Shown: positions 8,684 to 18,005, counted from the stretch's first letter. The stretch is 64,000 nucleotides of DNA from Pseudomonas sp. GD04019 (GCF_029837695.1 NZ_JAOEEA010000005.1:248001-312000); one strand, 5' to 3'. Notes: generated from the letters alone by a model not told the origin. Made by a program: numbers and translations.

Positions 8684-10966
8684 ATGCCACAAGTCATCAT
8701 CCCGCGCTCATTCCGGAAAATGCTGCGAGAGCTCAGTAAGTCTGACCGAGTTGGCAAACTGGCAGCTCAACGCGCGGAAGCTGCTTGCACCCAAGCAAAC
8801 CTGAACGACCAGATCCGCCTAGAGCGCACCAATCATGGTGAATCGCGCCTCGACTGCGAGAAGTACGAGCTTGGCGATGGCTACCGTCTAGTTCTCCAGC
8901 GCAACAAGGTAGGTACTGAAGATTTTCTTATCATGCTATTTGTCGGGTCGCATGCTGAGTCCGATACTTGGCTAGCTCTGCACCGGGGGTACAAATGGGT
9001 GCGCAAGGACTCCGATGGCAAGATAGATTTCATTCAAGTATCGAGTGCAGAAGAGCCACTCCGACCACCAGTCATCGATCTTTCTCTGGACACCCCCGAG
9101 CATGTCTTGGACGAGCCTCTGCTTTCCACGTTCACGGCAGAAGACTTCAAAGGCTCCATGCTTAGTCATGAGATCAGCCAGATGCTGCTGCGTGTAACTA
9201 AAAACGACTGGGGTGAGTCTGCAAACAGCATCCTCGATATGGTCGAAAAGCAGCACGGTTTCGAGTCGGCTGTGCTGGCCGCGGATATTCTGACTATGGC
9301 CGATCACGGTGACATTGAAGGAGCCCTTCAACGACTGCGACTGGACGCCAGCCAAGCTCATGAAGTGACAGCTGCGGAGCTCCTAGAAGCTGTCAACTCT
9401 CCAATCAATGCCGAAACTTTTTACACTTGGAAGGAAGAGGAGGAGATGCCTGCCCCGTCCAACAGGGAAGAATGGATGCTGTACCTGCACCCTGAGCAGA
9501 GGAAGATTGCGCACGCTGACCTTGCAGGCCCTTCGCGCCTAAGAGGGGTATCCGGAAGCGGAAAAACCTGTGTTCTGGTGCACCGTGCTCAGTTTCTGGC
9601 CAAGAAGTACGGTGAGCCTGTGTTGGTGGTAACACTGACGGACAGCATGCGTAAGCTACTGACTTCGCTTGTAACAGCCCTATGTGGCCCCGAACGAGCC
9701 CTGATTCATGTCACGACTATTCAGGCCTTGGCACGCGATCTTGTCCATGACCTGGACCCGGGTTCAACCTGTTGGCCAGTGGAGTCTTACACTAATGAAG
9801 CGATGGCTGCGGTCATCCAGGCTGTGCCGGAGTTCAGAACTGGTACGCATGCGCTTGGTCAGAACGCGTTACTCAAGCAATTCTTGCGAGAAGAGCTGAG
9901 TTACATCCGCACCCGACTGCTACCTGCCAGCTACTCAACCTATGCATTGTCATCGTTCAGACGGGTAGGCCGAGGCAAAGCGTTAGCTGAAACTGCCCGC
10001 AAACAAGTTATGCAAGGCCTCCAAGCATACGAGGAACTTATTGCTCAGCGCGGTGCGCCGGACTTCGAGGGCATAGTGCAGGAAGCCGTCACCTTACTGG
10101 AAACTCAGGGTGACAAGAGCAGCAAGCGATGGCGTACCGTTCTGGCTGATGAGGTTCAGGATCTTAGCCAGAACGAAATCCACATGCTGTCCTTAATCCG
10201 GACTGCTGGAGGTGATCTGCTGAAGGCGGCGCCAGACGGCCTATTCTTGGTGGGGGATGGCGCACAGACCATCTACAAACGAGGCTTTTCGCTAAAGACG
10301 CTTGGCATCACTCTTCACCGGGCTAGCGTCTTCAAGAAGAACTACCGCAATACCAAGGAAATCCTTCAGGCAGCGTATGCGCTGATCATCAACTACGAGT
10401 TCTCGGACATTGATGAAGACTCGCAGCAGAAGCCTCTCGCACCTGACTTTGCTGTTCGCCGAGGTGAACGCCCTAGCCTCGTCAGGTGTAAAGGGAAAGA
10501 GGAAGAACTGGGCTATGTCGTTTCAGCTATCAAAAAAATCAAAGAGATTCACGGTGACAAGGCTCTCGACGACGTGTGCCTTATATCTAGGTCTCGAGGC
10601 TTCCGAGACGACGCGATCAAGGCTATGCAGAGCATTGATATACCGTGTGCTGATATCAAGGCCTCAATCGACTCTCCAGGGGTACGTGTATCTACCATTG
10701 AAAGCGCCAAGGGTTTGGAGTTTGGTACGGTATTCCTTGCAAGCGTCTCTGAAACGGTCTCAAACACTCGCCCGCAGGAGGCGACGGACGCAGGAGATGT
10801 TGCCAAGCTATATGTTGCGATGACCCGAGCCCGTGACCAGCTTCATATCAGCTACATCTCAAACGCTAATCTGTCGCCCGTCGAAGCGCTCAACACCATT
10901 CAGCCTTGGTGTGACCTGCTGAAGTTTGAAGGTGGTACCGTTACCTCGCTAGCTGAACACGTTTAG
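8684..10966 (+). CDS. Superfamily 1 (UvrD/Rep-like) helicase with N-terminal RelE/ParE-like domain, 760 aa
   Basis: Residues about 1-115 resemble a RelE/ParE toxin fold: basic helices, then YELGDGYRLVLQ, a hydrophobic strand (IMLFVGSH) and a conserved GYKW. From about 255 onward the protein is an SF1 helicase: Walker A GVSGSGKT (about 288-295), Walker B LADEVQDLS (about 486-494), VGDGAQTIYKRG (motif III, about 522), and the C-terminal motifs STIESAKGLEF and YVAMTRARDQL (about 671-720). No separate nuclease domain is visible. It is a single-gene unit with AAGGA before the ATG. Similar fusions are seen in genomic islands; a phage-defence or DNA-repair role is an inference. Confidence 0.8.
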   Translation: MPQVIIPRSFRKMLRELSKSDRVGKLAAQRAEAACTQANLNDQIRLERTNHGESRLDCEKYELGDGYRLVLQRNKVGTEDFLIMLFVGSHAESDTWLALHRGYKWVRKDSDGKIDFIQVSSAEEPLRPPVIDLSLDTPEHVLDEPLLSTFTAEDFKGSMLSHEISQMLLRVTKNDWGESANSILDMVEKQHGFESAVLAADILTMADHGDIEGALQRLRLDASQAHEVTAAELLEAVNSPINAETFYTWKEEEEMPAPSNREEWMLYLHPEQRKIAHADLAGPSRLRGVSGSGKTCVLVHRAQFLAKKYGEPVLVVTLTDSMRKLLTSLVTALCGPERALIHVTTIQALARDLVHDLDPGSTCWPVESYTNEAMAAVIQAVPEFRTGTHALGQNALLKQFLREELSYIRTRLLPASYSTYALSSFRRVGRGKALAETARKQVMQGLQAYEELIAQRGAPDFEGIVQEAVTLLETQGDKSSKRWRTVLADEVQDLSQNEIHMLSLIRTAGGDLLKAAPDGLFLVGDGAQTIYKRGFSLKTLGITLHRASVFKKNYRNTKEILQAAYALIINYEFSDIDEDSQQKPLAPDFAVRRGERPSLVRCKGKEEELGYVVSAIKKIKEIHGDKALDDVCLISRSRGFRDDAIKAMQSIDIPCADIKASIDSPGVRVSTIESAKGLEFGTVFLASVSETVSNTRPQEATDAGDVAKLYVAMTRARDQLHISYISNANLSPVEALNTIQPWCDLLKFEGGTVTSLAEHV

Positions 10967-11010
10967 AATCAAACTGTTGGATAGCAGCAAATAACAGCTC
11001 TTGGCCGGTT

Positions 11011-11037
11011 AGCGACGGCCTGGCTATGGCCGTCGCT
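11011..11037. repeat. 10-bp perfect stem-loop after the helicase gene
   Basis: AGCGACGGCC pairs with GGCCGTCGCT across a 7-nt loop. It lacks a T-run, so it is not a typical terminator. It lies between the helicase and the integrase scrap and may stabilise mRNA 3' ends or belong to an old recombination site. Confidence 0.45.
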
Positions 11038-11050
11038 ATGCATTTCATGG

Positions 11051-11140
11051 TCACACTTCCGTCTGCTCCGCCATCTCCAAAGCGTCATCTACCTCAATCC
11101 CGAAGTATCGAACGGTGCTCTCCAGCTTCGTATAACCCTG
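11051..11140 (-). pseudogene. C-terminal scrap of a tyrosine recombinase
   Basis: Read on the minus strand, the last 29 codons give GYTKLESTVRYFGIEVDDAL followed by an acidic tail and TGA. This matches the C-terminus of mobile-element tyrosine recombinases, where LGHTKLESTVRYL carries the late catalytic His region just before the tyrosine nucleophile. Upstream of the first Gly the reading frame is broken and no earlier catalytic motif is visible, so only the tail remains. It is too far diverged to be the missing part of the integrase at 4646. Confidence 0.6.
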
Positions 11141-11437
11141 ATCGCTGTCATAGATGAGGACGACTATCAGCCTGCGTCGCCACTAATCGCTCGAGACAAG
11201 CGATCCCTGAAAACTACGGCCCATGAGGACCTGCGCGCTCCGCTTGCCGATCCGTGGCATGGGTGGAGTGGGGCGGTCTTGCTGTTCCCTTTACCGTATC
11301 ACGGCGTTCTCGCCGTCAAGGGCTGCGCGTGTCTTGCACGCTGGCGTCCTAGCGGCCGTCGGTGACCCCTGACAGCTGCGCTGCGCCGTGCTGACGCCGG
11401 TTCCGGGCAATGCCGCCCGAGCAACCGGAGCACGACC

Positions 11438-11947
11438 ATGTCGCAACTTTCCTTTTCCTCGTTCGATGCCATGCTGCTGGTGCGTGATGCACAGGGGCGC
11501 TACCTGCCTGCGTCTGCAGATCAGATCCTGAACATGGCGCGCCAGGTGATCGACCAGAAATACCAGCGTGGAGCGTTGTTCACGTCGCCGGAGCTGGTCA
11601 AGGACTACCTGCGCACCAAACTGGCTGGTTTCGAGCAAGAGGTGTTCGCGGCGCTATTCCTCGACAGCCAGCATCGGCTGCTCGAGTACGTGGAGTTGTT
11701 CCGTGGCACCATTGATGCGGCGGCGGTGTATCCGCGCGAAGTGGTGAAGGAGGCATTGCGAGTCAATGCAGCGGCGGTGATTTTCTCGCACAACCATCCG
11801 AGCGGAAATCCAGAGCCGAGTCAGGCCGACAAGGTGCTGACCCAGCGCCTCAAGGAGGCTCTGGCACTGTTGGATGTGCGCACGCTGGATCACATCATCG
11901 TGGGTGGCGAGGCGACAGCATCATTCGCGGAGAAGGGGCTGCTCTGA
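11438..11947 (+). CDS. radC: RadC-like JAB/MPN domain protein of ICE type, 169 aa
   Basis: This short RadC homologue is of the kind carried by integrative conjugative elements. The JAMM metalloprotease-like signature HNHPSGNPEPSQAD (about residues 118-131) is complete, with an upstream Glu in the VEL region. It lacks the N-terminal helix-hairpin-helix of chromosomal RadC, which is normal for the mobile version. Its biochemical function is not established in the family. A strong intrinsic terminator follows. Confidence 0.88.
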   Translation: MSQLSFSSFDAMLLVRDAQGRYLPASADQILNMARQVIDQKYQRGALFTSPELVKDYLRTKLAGFEQEVFAALFLDSQHRLLEYVELFRGTIDAAAVYPREVVKEALRVNAAAVIFSHNHPSGNPEPSQADKVLTQRLKEALALLDVRTLDHIIVGGEATASFAEKGLL

Positions 11948-11952
11948 CTGCA

Positions 11953-11974
11953 GGGGGCCTCGGCCCCCTTTTTT
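11953..11974 (+). terminator. Intrinsic terminator of radC
   Basis: The stem GGGGGCC / GGCCCCC has a 2-nt loop and is followed by six T residues, starting a few bases after the radC stop. Confidence 0.85.
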
Positions 11975-12001
11975 GCTGCGTCACAACATGCCGACACTAC
12001 A

Positions 12002-12811
12002 TCACTTGTCGCTATTGCGTTCGCGCTGGCGCAGTCGCTTCACGTAGGCGCTGTCTTTCAGTTCATCTGGGCTCAGATCCAATGCACAGTTTACCAGCGA
12101 GGCCAGCGTGGCATCGCTGAGCCTGAGGCCTTCGGGTAGCGGGCCACCGCTCTGCTCGCTGTTCTCCTCGATGGCGGCGAAGAGTGCCTTGAAGAAGTCC
12201 GCAGGTGAGTGGCGTGTGGCTGCGGTTGCGGCTCGAGTCAGCGGATCTGTGGCCTCCACTTCAGCGCCGGTTGCATCGCTGGCCACCGCTCGCACGAACT
12301 GTTCCAAGGTGGGCCAGTACTTCCATTCGAACTGGTTGCGAACGGTGTTCAGGCGCTCCTTCACATAGGCGTTAAAGAGGTAGTGATCCTTCGCTGCATC
12401 CTCCATTACGTTACAGACATGGTAGTGAGTGTCACTGCTGAAACCCGATGTATTGTGCAGGTTGGAGCGGTGCTCTAGCAGTTGGGCCAGTTCCTCGGCT
12501 TTCTGTGCAATCTGCTGGTTGGTGTCGACAAGTTCGTCCCGTTGAGCACGAGCCCTGGCGATCTTATCTGGGGCCCAGAATGCTGCGGTACTGAGCAAGA
12601 GGCTCAGGAATACCGGGAGTGCCCGAGGATGCAGGTGCAGTTTGTCGTACAGCTCACCGTAGGCTTCATTCAGTTCGAGGCGTCGTGCGAGCAGGCGATC
12701 AATGATGGCGTTTTCGCTAGGCAGGATGTTGTGCTCGACGTTGTAGGTTTTATCGTCGATCAGGATGTTCTCGCAGGTTTGCTGCGGGGATGGGGTCGGT
12801 GCGGTACGCAT
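12002..12811 (-). CDS. Hypothetical ICE-associated protein, 269 aa
   Basis: The ATG at 12811 has AGAGAAG upstream and is preferred to the longer frame from 12934. The product is soluble and largely helical, with a Leu-rich segment (about residues 60-80) and a long charged helix (about 80-120). I recognise no domain. It is convergent with radC, whose terminator separates them. Position between radC and DUF932 is typical of ICE accessory genes of unknown role. Confidence 0.55.
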   Translation of the reverse strand: MRTAPTPSPQQTCENILIDDKTYNVEHNILPSENAIIDRLLARRLELNEAYGELYDKLHLHPRALPVFLSLLLSTAAFWAPDKIARARAQRDELVDTNQQIAQKAEELAQLLEHRSNLHNTSGFSSDTHYHVCNVMEDAAKDHYLFNAYVKERLNTVRNQFEWKYWPTLEQFVRAVASDATGAEVEATDPLTRAATAATRHSPADFFKALFAAIEENSEQSGGPLPEGLRLSDATLASLVNCALDLSPDELKDSAYVKRLRQRERNSDK

Positions 12812-13403
12812 GTGTCTTCTCTGAGTAGTGAGGATGCTTTGCAGCGTAATGAGCCGAGTTGCGCTTGTCGGTACCCCAGAGCCCATTGTTCGGCCTGCTC
12901 TCAGGTACCTCTGTTTTTTGGGCATCCCGGCCAATGGCCGGGCGCGCTGTCATGCTGTGCATCGAGCCACGCTGCGCGAGTCTCGCCCCATTCGGGTTTC
13001 CATCGTTCCCTCACTGCGTTCGGCTGATGCCTTCGGCCCGGCTACGCAGGGCCTGGGCGCTGCGCTTGCGTGGGGCGTCGCCAAGGCTGCGGCCATTGCC
13101 TGTCGATCCGTCTTTCCCTGACTTCATCACCTTGTCGCGACTGTAGCGCGCGGCCGTGCGCCATCAAGGCGCGCCGGGCCGTGTCCTCGGCTGCGCCTGC
13201 GGGCCGCACCTACCCGGCGCTTGCCTCCTTGACGGCACCCGTCCGCGCGCTCCTGACCGTCGCGGGCGATGAACTCAGGAAAGACGGTGGCAACGAGGCC
13301 GGCCCAGGTCTTTGCGCCGCCCCCACCAAAAGAGCCGAAGCGGGCTCCGAATCTAGGAATCCGGTGGGTGTTTTGAACAGCAAACCTTGTCAGGAGAACG
13401 ACC
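12812..13403. other. 592-bp GC-rich leader region before the DUF932 gene
   Basis: No supportable gene is visible on either strand. The stretch contains GC-rich inverted segments (for example CCCGGCCAATGGCCGGG near 12930). AGGAGA lies just before the DUF932 start. ICE DUF932 genes often have long leaders, but I see no defined riboswitch. Confidence 0.4.
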
Positions 13404-14234
13404 ATGCAACTGGCTTCCAGCTTCTCTAACCGCTCCCCCGTGCTGCGCTCGGCGTCCCCGTTGTCGGATGAGCAGATTCGCGCCGTGGCCCCGTCCATCT
13501 TCGCTGATGCGCCGCACGAAAGCCGCTCGGAGCGCTACAGCTACATTCCTACTGCGACCGTGTTGCAGGAACTGCGTGGCGAAGGCTTCGAGCCTTTCAT
13601 GGTGTGTCAGACCCGTGTGCGCCGGGATGACCGCCGCGACTTCACCAAACACATGATTCGCCTGCGCCATGCGAGCCAGATCGACGCCCGAGGCGAAGCC
13701 AACGAAATCATTCTGCTGAACTCGCACGACGGGACGAGCAGCTACCAGATGCTCGCTGGCATGTTCCGCTTCGTCTGCCAGAACGGTCTGGTCTGCGGCG
13801 ACACCGTGGCGGACGTGCGCGTGCCGCACAAGGGCGACGTGGCTGGCCAGGTGATCGAGGGCGCCTACGAGGTGCTGCACGGCTTCGAGCAGGCGCAGCA
13901 GTCCCGCGAGGCCATGCGCGCCGTCACCCTGGACGGCGGCGAGGCGGAAGTTTTTGCCCGTGCTGCGTTGGCGCTCAAGTACGACGACCCCGACAAGCCC
14001 GCACCGATCACCGAACGGCAGGTGCTGGCCCCGCGCCGTCTCGACGACAACCGCGCCGACCTGTGGAGCGTGTTCAACCGCACCCAGGAAAACCTCATTC
14101 GTGGCGGCCTGCTTGGTCGCGGCGGCAATGGGCGCCGCCAGCGTACCCGTCCTGTGCAAGGCATCGACCAGGACCTGCGACTGAACCGTGCCCTGTGGCT
14201 GCTGGCCGATGGCCTGCGCCAGTTGAAAGCCTGA
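13404..14234 (+). CDS. DUF932 (phage/plasmid-like) protein, 276 aa
   Basis: The product has the DUF932 layout: an N-terminal segment (SYIPTATVLQELRGEGFEPF, about residues 46-65), a conserved RRDDRRDFTKHMIRLRH block, and the GMFRFVCQNGLVCGD core (about 118-132). Members are carried by ICEs and large plasmids next to parB-like and radC genes, as here. The biochemical role is not known. AGGAGA before the ATG supports the start. The gene looks intact. Confidence 0.85.
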   Translation: MQLASSFSNRSPVLRSASPLSDEQIRAVAPSIFADAPHESRSERYSYIPTATVLQELRGEGFEPFMVCQTRVRRDDRRDFTKHMIRLRHASQIDARGEANEIILLNSHDGTSSYQMLAGMFRFVCQNGLVCGDTVADVRVPHKGDVAGQVIEGAYEVLHGFEQAQQSREAMRAVTLDGGEAEVFARAALALKYDDPDKPAPITERQVLAPRRLDDNRADLWSVFNRTQENLIRGGLLGRGGNGRRQRTRPVQGIDQDLRLNRALWLLADGLRQLKA

Positions 14235-14313
14235 CCCCCACCCGGAGGGGCTTTCCGCTGTCCGGCCCCTCCATTCCCACCGCTGTCGTTATCCCATGAA
14301 TGGAGCTATCACC

Positions 14314-15498
14314 ATGAACGCCATTAACCAAACCGAAGCCATCACCCTGTCCGCACTGGAAGTGGCCGACCCGACCAAGAACCTGATCCTGCTGTCGCTC
14401 GCGCAGCTCCTGCCGCGCCGCTCCAAGCGCAACGCGCGCACCACGCCGCGGCTGTCCATCGACGAGCTGGCCGCGAGCATTTCCCGCATCGGCCTGCTGC
14501 AAAACCTTGTCGTCATCCTCGCCGCCGATGGCAAGCATTACGAGGTGGTGGCCGGCGACCGCCGCCTGACGGCCTTGAAGCTGCTGGCGAAGAAAAAGCG
14601 CATCGCCGCCGATTTCGAGGTGCCGTGCCTGCTGGTGCCCGACGCCTCGGCCCGCACCGTCAGCCTCGCGGAGAACCTGCTGCGCGAGCAGATGCACCCG
14701 GCCGACCAGTTCGAGGCCTTCGCCGCGCTGGTCAAGGAAGGCCGCCCTGTCGAGGATATCGCCGCCGACTTCGGCGTGACTCCGCTGGTGGTGCAGCGCC
14801 GCTTGAGGCTGGCGAACGTCTCGCCACGCCTGATGGCGGACTACCGGGCTGGTAGCGTCACCCTGGAGCAACTGATGGCCCTGACCATCACCGATGATTA
14901 CGCCGCCCAGGAGGCCGCGTTCTACGATGCGCCGGAGTGGCAATGTGGCGCGTCGGCGCTCCGTGCTCGCCTGACGGAGCGTGAAATCGATGTGCGTCAT
15001 CCGCTGGTGGACTTCGTTGGGCTAGAGGCATACACGGTGGCGGGTGGTGGCATCCGCCGCGACCTGTTCGCCGACGACGACAGCGGCACCTACCTCACCG
15101 ATGCCGCGTTGCTGGAGACGCTGGTGCGCGGCAAGCTGGAGGCACTGGCCGAGGATGTGCGCACCGAGGGCTGGGCCTGGGTGGAGGCCGTGCCGCAGTT
15201 CAGTTATGCGGATCGGCAGGCCTTCCAGAGCGCGTCGCGCATCCGCCGCGAACCGACCGCCCGCGAGGTGCGGCGCATCGCCTCGCTGCAAGCCCGGCTG
15301 GAAAAGATCGATGCCGAACTGGAGGGCGCCTACGAGGACGAGGACGAAGGCAAGGTGCTGACGCTGGAGCAGCGGCGCGAGCAGACGGCCGCCGAACTGC
15401 ACGCGTTATCCACCAACCCCTTGCTCGCCAAGCTTGCGCGCTACCACTATGGCTTCGTAGCGGCTGGAAACGCCCAGTTTGATGAAGATGTTTTTTAG
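14314..15498 (+). CDS. ParB/RepB/Spo0J-like nuclease-domain protein, C-terminally truncated, 394 aa
   Basis: The ATG at 14314 follows TGGAG at good spacing. The ParB N-domain is clear: LSIDELAASISRIGLLQNLV, then VVAGDRRLTALKLL, then SLAENLLREQMHPADQFEAF (residues about 46-140), followed by a helix-turn-helix (IAADFGVTPLVVQRRL). ICE versions are usually over 550 aa. Here the homologous sequence ends at about LHALSTN, and the last two dozen residues are read from an antisense LuxR scrap. The gene is therefore a truncated remnant, although its frame is open. Confidence 0.8.
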   Translation: MNAINQTEAITLSALEVADPTKNLILLSLAQLLPRRSKRNARTTPRLSIDELAASISRIGLLQNLVVILAADGKHYEVVAGDRRLTALKLLAKKKRIAADFEVPCLLVPDASARTVSLAENLLREQMHPADQFEAFAALVKEGRPVEDIAADFGVTPLVVQRRLRLANVSPRLMADYRAGSVTLEQLMALTITDDYAAQEAAFYDAPEWQCGASALRARLTEREIDVRHPLVDFVGLEAYTVAGGGIRRDLFADDDSGTYLTDAALLETLVRGKLEALAEDVRTEGWAWVEAVPQFSYADRQAFQSASRIRREPTAREVRRIASLQARLEKIDAELEGAYEDEDEGKVLTLEQRREQTAAELHALSTNPLLAKLARYHYGFVAAGNAQFDEDVF

Positions 15499-15625
15499 GT
15501 TCCACTTGACCGTCTGCAGGCTGATGTTCAGCGCTAGGGCGATGTGCTTGTTGGACATCGACTGCTCGAGCAGGGCGAGAATCTCCTGCTCGCGCTTGGT
15601 CAGCGGTTGGGTGTTACTAAGCAAG
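15406..15625 (-). pseudogene. LuxR-type helix-turn-helix fragment
   Basis: Minus-strand translation gives LTKREQEILALLEQSMSNKH and QTVKWNLKNIFIKLGVSSRY, the C-terminal DNA-binding domain of a MalT-type LuxR regulator. The frame has no proper start, and only about 65 residues are recognisable. It is wedged between the broken ParB-like gene and the broken trbF end, so it is a deletion scar. Its HTH is of the same style (NKxIALALN, TVKWxLKN) as the intact regulator at 56.6 kb. Confidence 0.75.
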
Positions 15626-15742
15626 GCTGTCCTGCAAACCCCGCGCACCGAGCAGCGACTGCGCAAGAACCCCTTGGGTATCTATGTCAACGGGCTGTCG
15701 TGGAGCCGCGAGCTCGATGCGTCCGAAGGAGCCAAGCCATGA
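15626..15742 (+). pseudogene. trbF: C-terminal end of conjugation protein TrbF
   Basis: The last 38 codons read TPRTEQRLRKNPLGIYVNGL then SWSREL and a tail, matching the end of TrbF (VirB8-like inner-membrane component of the mating channel, normally about 230 aa). The 5' part is gone. The stop overlaps the trbG ATG (ATGA) exactly as in an intact trb operon, showing that a deletion has fused this end to the LuxR scrap. Confidence 0.75.
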
Positions 15743-16725
15743 ACCTGTCCTTCCGTACGTCCGCGTTCCCTCTGGTCCTGCTGGCCTTGGCCGGCTGTTC
15801 CAGCCAGGGCAAGCCGCCGCCGCGCATCTCGCTCGACGAGCCAGTGCAGGCGCAGCCGCTGCCTGAGCCACCGAAGCCGGTGGAAGTGGTGGCGGTGCCG
15901 AAGGTGCTGCCAATGCCAGGGCAGATGAAGCCACTGCCGGACGAGGCTGGTCCCGCCCCGGAACCGGCAGACGAGAAGGTGAGGGTATCGCGTGCGAACC
16001 AAGAGGCGAGGGTGGCGCCCACGCGCGAGGGTTACATCAACGCGATCCAGGTCTGGCCCTATAGCGATGGCGCGCTGTACCAGGTCTATGCCGCGCCGGG
16101 GCGGGTGACGGTGATCGCGCTGCAGGCCGGCGAGGAGCTGGTGACGGTGGCTGCCGGCGACACGGTGCGCTGGATCGTCGGCGACACCTCCAGCGGAGCC
16201 GGCGATGCGTTGCGCGTCAACGTGCTGGTCAAGCCGATCCGCTCGGACCTCAAGACCAACCTAGTCATCACCACCAGCCGGCGCACCTACCTGATCGAGC
16301 TGACCTCGACCGAGAAAGCCTGGGTGGCCTCGGTATCCTGGGACTACCCGAAGGATCGGATGCTGGCGTTGCAGCGCCAGGCGCAGGCCGCACAGGCAAG
16401 CGCGCCGGTCGATACCGGTCTCTCGCTGGAGAAGATCCGCTTCCGCTATGCGATTAGCGGCAGCAATCCACCATGGCAGCCGCTGCGCGCCTTCGATGAT
16501 GGCGAGAAGGTCTACATCCAGTTTCCCGCCGGCATCGCCCAGGGCGAGCTGCCACCGCTGTTCGTGATTGGCGCGCAGGGTGATGGGCAACTGGTCAACT
16601 ACCGCTTCCGCTCGCCGTACTACATCGTGGATCGGCTGTTCGGCGCGGCCGAACTGCGTCTGGGCGGAGACAAGGGCGACGTGGTGCGCATCGAGCGCAC
16701 GGATGGCGTGGCGCGGGGGAACTGA
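15739..16725 (+). CDS. trbG: Conjugal transfer lipoprotein TrbG (VirB9-like), 328 aa
   Basis: TrbG forms part of the outer-membrane core of the type IV secretion mating channel. A lipoprotein signal with lipobox LAGC ends at Cys 20. A Pro-rich linker (about residues 25-90) is followed by the beta-rich VirB9 domain (about 100-328) with TNLVITTSRRTYLIEL and FVIGAQGDGQLVNYR. The start overlaps the trbF stop. The gene looks intact, but the genes trbB-trbE, trbJ, trbL and most of trbF are absent from this window, so the channel is incomplete. Confidence 0.9.
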   Translation: MNLSFRTSAFPLVLLALAGCSSQGKPPPRISLDEPVQAQPLPEPPKPVEVVAVPKVLPMPGQMKPLPDEAGPAPEPADEKVRVSRANQEARVAPTREGYINAIQVWPYSDGALYQVYAAPGRVTVIALQAGEELVTVAAGDTVRWIVGDTSSGAGDALRVNVLVKPIRSDLKTNLVITTSRRTYLIELTSTEKAWVASVSWDYPKDRMLALQRQAQAAQASAPVDTGLSLEKIRFRYAISGSNPPWQPLRAFDDGEKVYIQFPAGIAQGELPPLFVIGAQGDGQLVNYRFRSPYYIVDRLFGAAELRLGGDKGDVVRIERTDGVARGN

Positions 16726-16727
16726 GC

Positions 16728-18005
16728 ATGAGCCAGGACGACACCTCCGAGCCTCTCGCGCCACGTGCGGACAAGGTCCCGCCCGAAACGGTAGCGCTGC
16801 GCGCCCAGCCACGCCCGGTCACGCGGTTGAATCGGCGTACCCTGGCCGTGTTTGCCGGTGGACTCTCCGCCGCAGTGCTGGGAGCCACCATCTGGTCCCT
16901 GCAACCACCGAAGCCACGGGGCGGCAACGATCCGGCCGAGCTGTACAACGTCGACCGTATTTCGCGTTCTGAAGGGCTCGAGCGGCTGCCCTCGGACTAC
17001 TCCAAGTTGCCGCCGCCTCCGCCCGAACTGGGGCCGCCGCTACCAGGCGACCTTGGCCCCGCCATCGTGCAGTCGCAACGACCTGCGATACCCAGCTACA
17101 CGACACCCGGACACGACCCCGCCGAGGCTGAGCGGCTGGCGCGGTTGAAGGAGGCGGAGGAAGCGGCAGCCTCGTCGGTGTTTTTCCGCACGGGCGGCCA
17201 GCGCCCAGCCATGGCGGAACCTGCACAACCTGCTGCAGATGGAACAACGCTGGCGGGCTTCGATCCGCTGGCCGCCGGCCCCGCCTCGACGTCGGCTCAA
17301 CCCGTTGACCCGACAGCCGTGCAGAATCGGCAGGAGCAGAAGGAGGCATTCCTTCAAGCCGGCACTACGGAAACCCGCAATTCCGGGAACCTGCAGCTAC
17401 CGGCGTCGCCGTACCAGGTGATGGCCGGTACGGTGATCGCCGGCGCGCTGGTGACGGGCATCAAGTCAGATCTTCCGGGGGACGTGATCGGCACGGTGAC
17501 GGAGCCGGTCTACGACACGGCGACCGGCAAGCACCTGTTGATCCCGCAAGGCTCACGTATTCTCGGTCGCTACAACAGCCAGGTCAGCTACGGGCAGAGC
17601 CGCGTGCAGGTGGTGTGGAATCGCATCATCCTGCCGGACACATCCTCGCTGCCGCTGGACAATTTGGTGGGCGCCGACCCGGCCGGTTATGCCGGCCTGG
17701 AGGACGGCGTGGATTGGCACTGGGATCGCGTCTTTACCGGTGCTGTGCTGACTACGTTGCTGGGCATCGGCGCTGAGCTGGCCGCCCCCGAGAGCCGTCA
17801 GGATGGCGATCGCATCATCATCGCCGGTCGTGATGGCCTGCAGGACAGCGTGAATCAGGTCGGGCAGGAGATGACTCGGCGCAACATGAACATCCAGCCC
17901 ACCTTGACCGAGAGGCCTGGCCTGCCGGTGCGCATCATCGTCAATCGGGATCTGGTGTTGCGACCCTACCAACCGCTGTTCTTCAACCGGGGGACTTCGC
18001 AATGA
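16728..18005 (+). CDS. trbI: Conjugal transfer protein TrbI (VirB10-like), 425 aa
   Basis: TrbI spans the envelope as part of the type IV secretion core. The order is a short cytoplasmic N-terminus, one membrane helix (about residues 41-60), a Pro-rich periplasmic stretch (about 85-125), and the TrbI/VirB10 beta-barrel domain (about 220-420) with VMAGTVIAGALVTGI and GDVIGTVTEPVYDT. It follows trbG by 2 nt and overlaps the next frame by 4 nt, as in an operon. Intact by length, but without its partner genes it is unlikely to serve transfer. Confidence 0.9.
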   Translation: MSQDDTSEPLAPRADKVPPETVALRAQPRPVTRLNRRTLAVFAGGLSAAVLGATIWSLQPPKPRGGNDPAELYNVDRISRSEGLERLPSDYSKLPPPPPELGPPLPGDLGPAIVQSQRPAIPSYTTPGHDPAEAERLARLKEAEEAAASSVFFRTGGQRPAMAEPAQPAADGTTLAGFDPLAAGPASTSAQPVDPTAVQNRQEQKEAFLQAGTTETRNSGNLQLPASPYQVMAGTVIAGALVTGIKSDLPGDVIGTVTEPVYDTATGKHLLIPQGSRILGRYNSQVSYGQSRVQVVWNRIILPDTSSLPLDNLVGADPAGYAGLEDGVDWHWDRVFTGAVLTTLLGIGAELAAPESRQDGDRIIIAGRDGLQDSVNQVGQEMTRRNMNIQPTLTERPGLPVRIIVNRDLVLRPYQPLFFNRGTSQ

